Source: Phellopilus nigrolimitatus | Taxonomy: Eukaryota; Basidiomycota; Agaricomycetes; Hymenochaetales; Hymenochaetaceae | Length of the DNA stretch: 64,000 nt | Direction: 5' to 3' | NCBI GenBank assembly: GCA_021029095.1 | Contig: JAJOHG010000013.1 | Span: 186,001 to 250,000 of the forward strand | Shown here: positions 57,751 to 64,000 of the stretch, piece by piece | How the letters are laid out: each line of letters opens with the position of its first letter | Position numbering within the stretch: position 1 is the stretch's first letter | Notes under the pieces: model-generated | Database searches by the model: none | Seen by the model: only the letters and a program-made list of their open reading frames with translations | Told to the model about the DNA's origin: nothing | Program-made: the position numbers and the translations under genes

Positions 57751-59540
57751 TTAAGCCCGCATGCTCCTCCAAGCACTTTGCATTGCGATGCGCTTGGCCT
57801 ATGACATCGCAAAAAAATATGGTTAGACGGTTACCTATGGTAGATAAAGGAAGTGCGATATTTACCTGTTCCAACGTGATTGAGTCTTCCCTCAGCTCAA
57901 CCCTCTGTCTCCCACCCAGGATGCTACTGCTATTGTCTTCGTCTTCGTCTTCATCATCATCCGCAAACGAACTGGCGCTGTTCCCATTTCGTATTCCCCC
58001 AAATGCTGCCTTCCCGCCCGCAAGTGAGAACGGCGACGACTGAACTGCAGTTCCGAACACACTAGCGTTCGCCGGCGCACTGAACGAGCCAAAGTCCGAA
58101 ACAATCTTACGCGGAGGCGACGTGCTTGCTCGCGGTGGAGAGGAAGCCAATGTGGACGATGTTGTCACCGTTGACGGCTTAGCATCGGATGCGCGAGGAG
58201 GGAGGTAGGGAGTATACGAGTACGATGACTGCAGACGCGCTGCCAGGTATTTCTCAGTGAAACGGGACCCGCGCACCTGATTTTACAGTTTGTCGTTGAG
58301 TGAATTTGTAACTAGGCAGCCACAAACCACAAAAAAACTAACCTTCTTCAGATGTGGACGTGCTTCTCGAAGCGATGGTGTATTCATAAACACCTGTACA
58401 TTGTGTCGTGCTTCATCACTATCGCGGTAGATGCTCTCAATCACCACCCTTTTCGTACTCTCGTTCCTGAGGAGCAAGCGCTCATGCAGCTCACGCGCAA
58501 CGTCGTCCACGCTTTCGTTCGCCCCGAGAATACGCAACGCGACGGCCTGGCCAACCTCGCGGATAAGCCGCTCCATGTCAAGGTTCTCAAGTACACTCCC
58601 GACAATGGCATGTGCCAACAGGTCCGCAGTTGTGAGTGGCAACATGAGGCCAGATGTGATATTTGTCATAGCTTGGAAGAAGTCGGTAGCATACTAGATT
58701 CCATTGGTCAACGCACGTGAAGGGCTAAGCGTAGAGACACACTTACAGAATATCCACTGAGGGCAGGCTCGCAAGCGACAAAGAACTAAGTAAGATAAAA
58801 GTCGTGGCCTTAGAATTTCTTCAGCCAATTCAATCATAATGAAATAGTACCAAAGTGATGCCGCGCGAAGCCATTTCGCGCGCTATCAGCAACGGATCGT
58901 GACCATCCGGTGAACCATCGTCAAAGCCTGAGACGAGTTAGCATGACGCAACAACACGATGCATTGCTTCCATATTTACCATCACCATACTCCCCAATCC
59001 CATGCGGCGGGGCATCAGCAATGAGCACAACCATCTTACTAGCGTGTTCCCGCCACTCCATCGTCAATGCTTGATGCAGGCCCGCAGTCACCGCCTCCGG
59101 GCCATCGCCTCCACCAGTAGCATACAATGACGACAAATTTTGTCGTACTTTTGAAATGTCAGACGTGAATCCAAAATTCTTATACACCCAGGTATGGTCC
59201 TGTGGCGGGTGGTCGCGGTATGCAACGAGGCCGACGCGCATATCCTCGGCTTCCTGCAATCTCCCTGAATGAAAAATATGTGCGCAAATCTCCTCGATGT
59301 TGCGTGTTGCCGAGGTAATGTAGCTGCCCTGACTGCCTGTGCAGTCTTGTACGAATACGAGATCGCTACAGAGGGCATGGTGAAGTTAGCGTGGTCGTGG
59401 CAGACATCCAAACGACGGTGCACTTACAGCATTTTGCGAGTTGGATCGTAGGGTGCTTGAGACTGTTGCTGCGGCTGAGACGGAGCCTCCTCTGTGCCCG
59501 GAGTAGCGTCGAACAACATTCCACTGTCTTCGTCCATCAT
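57751..59540 (-). CDS. von Willebrand factor type A domain protein
   Basis: The first exon is acidic and Gln-rich (MMDEDSGMLFDATPGTEE...DPTRKML) and joins to the vWA domain: DLVFVQDCTGSQGSYITSA (MIDAS-type D-x-T-G-S), MRVGLVAYRDHPPQDHTWV, LSSLYATGGGDGPEAVTAGL, KMVVLIADAPPHGIGEYGDG and PDGHDPLLIAREMASRGITLFFV. A helical region follows (SGLMLPLTTADLLAHAIVGS, HERLLLRNE), then a Ser/Pro-rich linker, an acidic DDDEDEDED run, and a C-terminal exon AKRIAMQSAWRSMRA ending at 57751. MIDAS vWA domains bind metal and protein partners; this family in basidiomycetes has no established role known to me. All joins are in frame; no defect is seen. Confidence 0.88.
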
Positions 59541-59922
59541 GTTTGAGTCGGCGTTACCAAGAGAATGTGTTTCGTTTCGTTTTTGAGCCTCCCTTGAATA
59601 TTTGCGCGTTGTCGAGTTTCTATACTATAACTTGGGCACAAGAGAGAATGTTTCAATGTCAATCGATGGTGGTGGGCGCAGGTCAAGAAGTGCAAGGTCA
59701 ATTAGCGCGGCGACATGACATCGCGGCACGCCTATACCTTGAGTAAAGCCTTAAGGTCATCTTCGGATCGTCAATCGGAGCTCGGATGCCACCGTCACCC
59801 ATAATAGGCATTTTTTGCTAATGCACAAGAGAATCCCACAAACAATACACTGTCTAAACAAAACAGTGTTGCTTGCAACGTGCAGAATAGTAGGAAAATA
59901 ATGTATTGAGAATGGAAGAAAA
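59541..59922. other. Intergenic
   Basis: This 382-bp spacer lies upstream of the von Willebrand A gene and downstream of the Miro stop. It serves as promoter for the former and 3' UTR of the latter. No separate gene is seen. Confidence 0.5.
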
Positions 59923-62574
59923 TCACAGCTCTCGTCGGCCGAGAAGCATCCCTGCCCAAGGCCCGTTCCAGCTCCCCAAAAACCCATTCGGCCTAAGGAA
60001 CGTTCGATACACCATCATCAAGCCCGCGGTCAGTCCACCGAACACGGCCGTCCAGGTCACATACATACGTACGCGGGCTGCAGGTGTGAGTGCGCGGTCC
60101 ATGTACCCTGGTATCGACCGTAACCTTGTATGCTCGTCAATTACCACAACCACACGTTGCAAGGTATATATAACTCACGGATTTAGAGCGATCCCAGAGA
60201 TGACATGGAAAACGTCCGCCATTTGAACATCTTTGACGCTAACCGCTACTGGGACCTGCAAGTTCAGGCGACGGCAGTATACATCGGGCTGCACCTCATG
60301 TCGCTAACACCGCTGAGTGAGTGGCTTGGACTTTCTTCTGTCAATAAAGTATGAACCTACCTGCTGAGCCAGATCGAGGTCTGACTTCGTTGCGACAAAC
60401 AAAGTCGGGATGTGATTAAGGCTGTATTGTTGCTGAATGAGGAAAATAACGGGTCAGCTTGCCGGCCGCCCGCACTGAATGAAGCTCACCCGTAAATTAC
60501 TAATGTATGAAAAGGAATTCGTATCGCTCGAATCGTAGACATAGATAATCACATCTGCTTGATCCGTCTTCTTCGAAGTCCGAAGAGCCTCGGGTTCGTA
60601 TTTTGAACCAAATTCTTGAAGCTTGAACTAGTTCAGGCGAAGTTGGTTATCAAACAACACAGTGCTCACCACGAGATATTTTTCAGAACCGTTGATATCA
60701 ACCGAGTTGACGACACTAATCATCTTGGTCGTGGGCTCATAGACCTTGAGGTAGGGCTTTCCGACAAAAGCACGTAGAAACGATGTCTTTCCCGAGCCTG
60801 CGGCACCGCAGACGTAGCAAAGGAAAACATTCCTGGTGACCTTTCCTTTCTTGCGGTCTTTTTTCCGTGGACTCGTGACTAGCAACGCGTTAGTCTGGGG
60901 TGTTTCGGGGTATCCGAGGTAGGCAAGGTAAGCGAGGGTCGTTTTGTGGTCTAATAGGGTGGTCATGCTGATCACGCAAAAAGGTGGTAAGCGCAAAGCA
61001 GAAAAGAAAAGAAAGGAGGAAAAAAAAAAGACTGCACACCTCCATTGGGCAAGCCAACCTTGTAAAGTCACAGCACCAGTGTCAGATGCTATTGTCGTAT
61101 CTGGGAAATTTTGGTTCGACCACGGGTTACCAGGCGAGGTATCAAATAGTTCGTCCAGTTCAGTTGCGCTGAGTGCGCCATCTTGATCCTGCGTTATGAT
61201 CATTAACGAGATGCAACATTCGAGGGCACTAGTACTAACCTTGTCGAACAGTTGAAAGGTGTCCGTGAAGAATTGATATCCCCGTTGACTGAGCTCGACC
61301 GAGCAGTCTGCCGGCACGTCAAACCTCGGATGTAGAAACTCCTCCGTGAGCTTCAAATCGCTCGCGTACCCGTACCTGGAGAGAATCTTCCACGTCGTCT
61401 CCGGCTGTCCTTTCCACATGAACGTCATGTTCATATACAGGAAGCCTTCCTCCGTTAAAGCTGAACCCTGAACACCGCCCTCCATTTCACTACCTACTTT
61501 GTCGATGATGCCCTGCAACTCTGCATATTGGAGTGGAGCGTCGAAGCATTTCACCTTGGATAGAGTATTTAGAATTCCATGAATGTCTGGTTTTCGGAAA
61601 GCGCTACATACCTGAAATTCGTTTAACTCCGATGCATCCAGTACACCATCTTTATTCGCGTCACTGAGCTTGAATATCCGCCTCAGCGCACTCATACATG
61701 CAGGCTTCAAACACTGTGATACATAGGGTAAGACATTTTTGCCATTGAAGGTGTATATCAAGCTCACATGCTGATGCGAGTCATATAGCGGCGCAAGGGG
61801 ATGTGTAACCGCCTTCTGAGCGAAATGGATGACTTCCAACACATTGATGGGCGTCTTGGCCGAGCATTCGACACAAGTTTCCACTTCCTGGCCAGTGTCA
61901 TAAGCGAAGGTCCATACAATGGCAGAATAACACACCTTGAACTCTTTCATTATTGGCGCGATTTCGTCCTCGAGCGCCTCGTTCGTTACCTCGCCGCTTC
62001 TCAAGTCTATCTTGTTCCCAACCAGAATAACGGGGACCTGGAATACAGCATAAGTTTAGTAAAGCGGGAGAGCTATAGACGACAAACATTAACGCCGAGC
62101 TGCCGGAAATAAGGTAACCAATAAGTAGGTATTCGGTCGAAGGAATGTGGGTTGTCAATGGCATAGACAACGCAGATGACGTGCGCCTTCCGTATTTCAG
62201 ATTCAAGATGAGCACGGTCCTGTGAGCTCGCTGAGGTAGACCAGGTCAGTTTGCGCGTTTGGACTTTGTCGGATGCGAGTGCAAACGTACAACCCGTGTC
62301 CACGATATACATGGTCACGTCCGCTGCGGTGACCTCTGGTGGAATGGTAATTTCTGGGACAACATGCTGGACCTGTAGCAGCGTTTAGAACATGTCTAGC
62401 GACGCGTATTCATCAACAGACATGAGGCATGTAAGACTCCTTAATTAACGACGTGACGATGGTGCTTTTCCCGACACCCTCTGCAGAAGCAACATGAGGT
62501 TGAGTAAGAGATAGAGAAAGGAGGGACAAGAAGTGCCCACCATCGCCAACAAGTACCATTCGCACATCTCGCAT
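59923..62574 (-). CDS. GEM1: Mitochondrial Rho GTPase Miro/Gem1
   Basis: A tail-anchored outer-mitochondrial-membrane GTPase that controls mitochondrial distribution and is a regulator of ER-mitochondria contacts in yeast. The first GTPase domain begins in a 34-nt exon: MRDVRMVLVGD then GVGKSTIVTSLI, MYIVDTG, VGNKIDLRSG. EF-hands follow: DANKDGVLDASEL (about 61655) and DQDGALSATELDEL (about 61180), with the ELM regions between. The second GTPase domain has CGAA-GSGKTSFLRAF (about 60815) and FVATKSDLDL. After PLRSIPGYMDRALTPAARVRMYV the membrane anchor TWTAVFGGLTAGLMMVY precedes a short tail ending GRREL. About ten exons, all in frame. No frameshift is seen. It is divergent from GCN2 with 376 bp between start codons. 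Confidence 0.95.
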
Positions 62575-62950
62575 TGACCTTCGCTGTTACAGATGCCGTC
62601 GACGTTGCGTTTGAGAGATTAGACGCTGTGCGTGTCGGTGAGCAACAGACCGGGGCCGGCACGACCTTCTAAAGCCACGTGGGACCTAAGTTTGTGGCAC
62701 GCGTTTGACTCGCTTCGACTCGACGCGCTTTGGTCCAGGCCAGTGGCCTCTGTTTCTCTCTGTCTCTCCAACCACTGCCATCACAAAGACCTCTTTGACA
62801 GTACAATAAATGGCTGCTCGCGCCTGAGGTGACACGGTCCAGTGGACCTGCTCCTCAAGTTGACTTTTTACCTCGCGCATACTTCTCCTTAGCTCCAAGG
62901 AATCTAGTCGACTCGTTACTCTTGCTACTCCTTTCTCCCTCAGGAATAGG
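62575..62950. promoter_or_regulatory. Divergent promoter region, GEM1/GCN2
   Basis: 376 bp between the start codons of two divergent genes. It includes pyrimidine-rich stretches before the GCN2 start (62895-62940). No specific binding sites can be assigned. Confidence 0.4.
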
Positions 62951-64000
62951 ATGGACTCAAATGAAGAACATCAGAATCTAGAAATACAGGCGCTCAAATC
63001 TATCTACCACGATGTCTTTTTCGAGAGCGCCCCTCCAAAGGCGTGGAAGGTAGTTTGATATGTTTCGCTGAGCTGTCTACTTCACCCGTTTGACTTCCAA
63101 TATACCAAAAGGGCGCAGCGAGACTACCTGAGTTCAACATCAAAATAGTTCACCCACTATCTCCCAGCATATATTTCTTGCTCAATGTCAAGTCAGTACT
63201 GGTGGCTGCGTGTATATTGAGGCAAGCTGATGTCAACACGTACTAGATATCCGAAAGCATATCCTCTCAAATCTCCACCAATTCTATCCATCACACAGTA
63301 CAATGGACTCGCTCCGACACAAGTGACGAAAATCATGAATCTGGTTCATGCCGAGGCTCAGAGGTGCATTGGGGGCGAGGCAATCTTTTCAGTTTGAGTT
63401 TGTTCAATGTACCTGATTTCTGCTCGGGTTCTAATCTAAATACCATCAGATCATTCTTTATATGGAGGAATGGTTTAAGACGAATATACTAGCTCCCAAA
63501 GAACCAAGTGGATTGTCCCTGGCCATTGAGATGCAGAACCGCGAACTCGAAGAAGAGAAGGTATGTTTAGTACTTTGTGATAAGTAACCTTAAACCTGAC
63601 TCCTTATGTAGGCTATGAAAAAGAAAGAAGAATCTCTCGCTAAAGCTGAAGGAGAGAGAGAGGCGAGACGTGCTGAAGAGCTGCTACAGCAAATTGAGCA
63701 GGATGCGCAACGGAAAGAGGAGATCCAGCGGCAAGAAAAGGAACGTCATAGAGCGAGGCGACGAGCTCTCTCTGACGCAACGGAGAAGCCAATGGTCGAG
63801 ACTTCTATAGAGACTTTTGACAAGGAGATTGAAGCGTTTGGCGTACGTTTCGATTCTGTTCGACTGTATCATGGGCGACATGGTACGTTGATGGATATCA
63901 GTCTGTATCAGTCCTTACTCATCGAAGTTCAGAATGTTTGGGTATCACTTACAGCGCCGAACCTGTATGCGATGATCCCGATATTTCCATGGCTTTGGAA
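62951..64000 (+). CDS. GCN2: eIF2-alpha kinase GCN2, 5' part (cut by window edge)
   Basis: GCN2 senses uncharged tRNA in amino-acid starvation and phosphorylates eIF2-alpha. Only the first 1,050 bp are in the window. The N-terminal RWD domain, which binds the activator Gcn1, is visible over several short exons: MDSNEEHQNLEIQALKSIYH, RLPEFNIKIVHPLSPSIYFL, YPKAYPLKSPPILSITQYNGL and HAEAQRCIGGE. A charged coiled-coil follows (IEMQNRELEEEKAMKKKEES, EAEQIEQD-like heptads, 63520-63770), then the join to the first kinase-like domain (FDKEIEAFGVRFDSVRLYH). The kinase, HisRS-like and C-terminal domains must lie beyond 64000. Confidence 0.88.

Noticed and set aside
1..64000. CRISPR array, prophage or bacterial operon
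   Set aside because: Spliced nuclear genes run through the window; no regularly spaced repeats of CRISPR type and no prokaryotic genes are seen.

Overview
The window is nuclear DNA of a filamentous basidiomycete, most likely an Agaricomycete (mushroom or wood-decay lineage). The evidence is dense genes on both strands, many 45-80 nt GT-AG introns, a secreted pectinesterase, a microsomal P450, and two protein families I know mainly from Agaricomycetes (the WW-like/multi-membrane-span protein at 38-41 kb and the kinase-like protein at 24-26 kb). Species cannot be named from the sequence alone.

Layout. 1-3.0 kb: nothing recognised. 3.0-5.5 kb: cytochrome P450. 6.1-10.6 kb: V-ATPase subunit d and the spindle-checkpoint kinase Mps1, divergent. 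12.0-18.3 kb: PX-PH phospholipase D. 18.6-22.2 kb: mitoribosomal protein mS41, a small secreted Kre9/Knh1-like protein, an EXPERA (emopamil-binding) protein. 22.5-24.1 kb: guanine deaminase. 24.3-27.7 kb: a kinase-like protein and a MYND protein. 28.8-31.9 kb: a zinc-finger gene and a Pml1/SNIP1-like FHA splicing factor. 32.3 kb: intron-containing tRNA-Glu. 32.6-35.9 kb: a terminal-inverted-repeat (TIR) element carrying a broken piece of ATP-citrate lyase. 36.4-40.8 kb: a BTB protein and the WW-like/membrane protein. 43.1-47.4 kb: C2H2 factor, G-patch protein, unknown protein. 48.3-52.4 kb: RRM-YTH RNA-binding protein. 55.7-57.4 kb: pectinesterase. 57.8-62.6 kb: von Willebrand A protein and Miro/Gem1 GTPase. 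62.95 kb to the edge: the 5' part of GCN2.

Most genes are unrelated housekeeping genes plus a few accessory ones; there is no operon and no convincing metabolite cluster. Several neighbours are divergent with about 210-380 bp between start codons (VMA6/MPS1, PLD/mS41, G-patch/unknown, Miro/GCN2), so shared promoters are likely.

The most notable feature is the 3,287-bp element at 32599-35885. It has 35-bp TIRs (34/35 identical), a TA duplication on each side, subterminal tandem repeats, no transposase, and an interior of intron-containing ATP-citrate lyase sequence with a stop, frameshifts and internal deletions. It looks like a Pack-type gene-capturing DNA transposon. A second, window-wide observation is that many otherwise well conserved genes carry isolated 1-bp frameshifts, which suggests uncorrected assembly errors rather than widespread pseudogenes. 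Gene spans below run from start to stop codon including introns.
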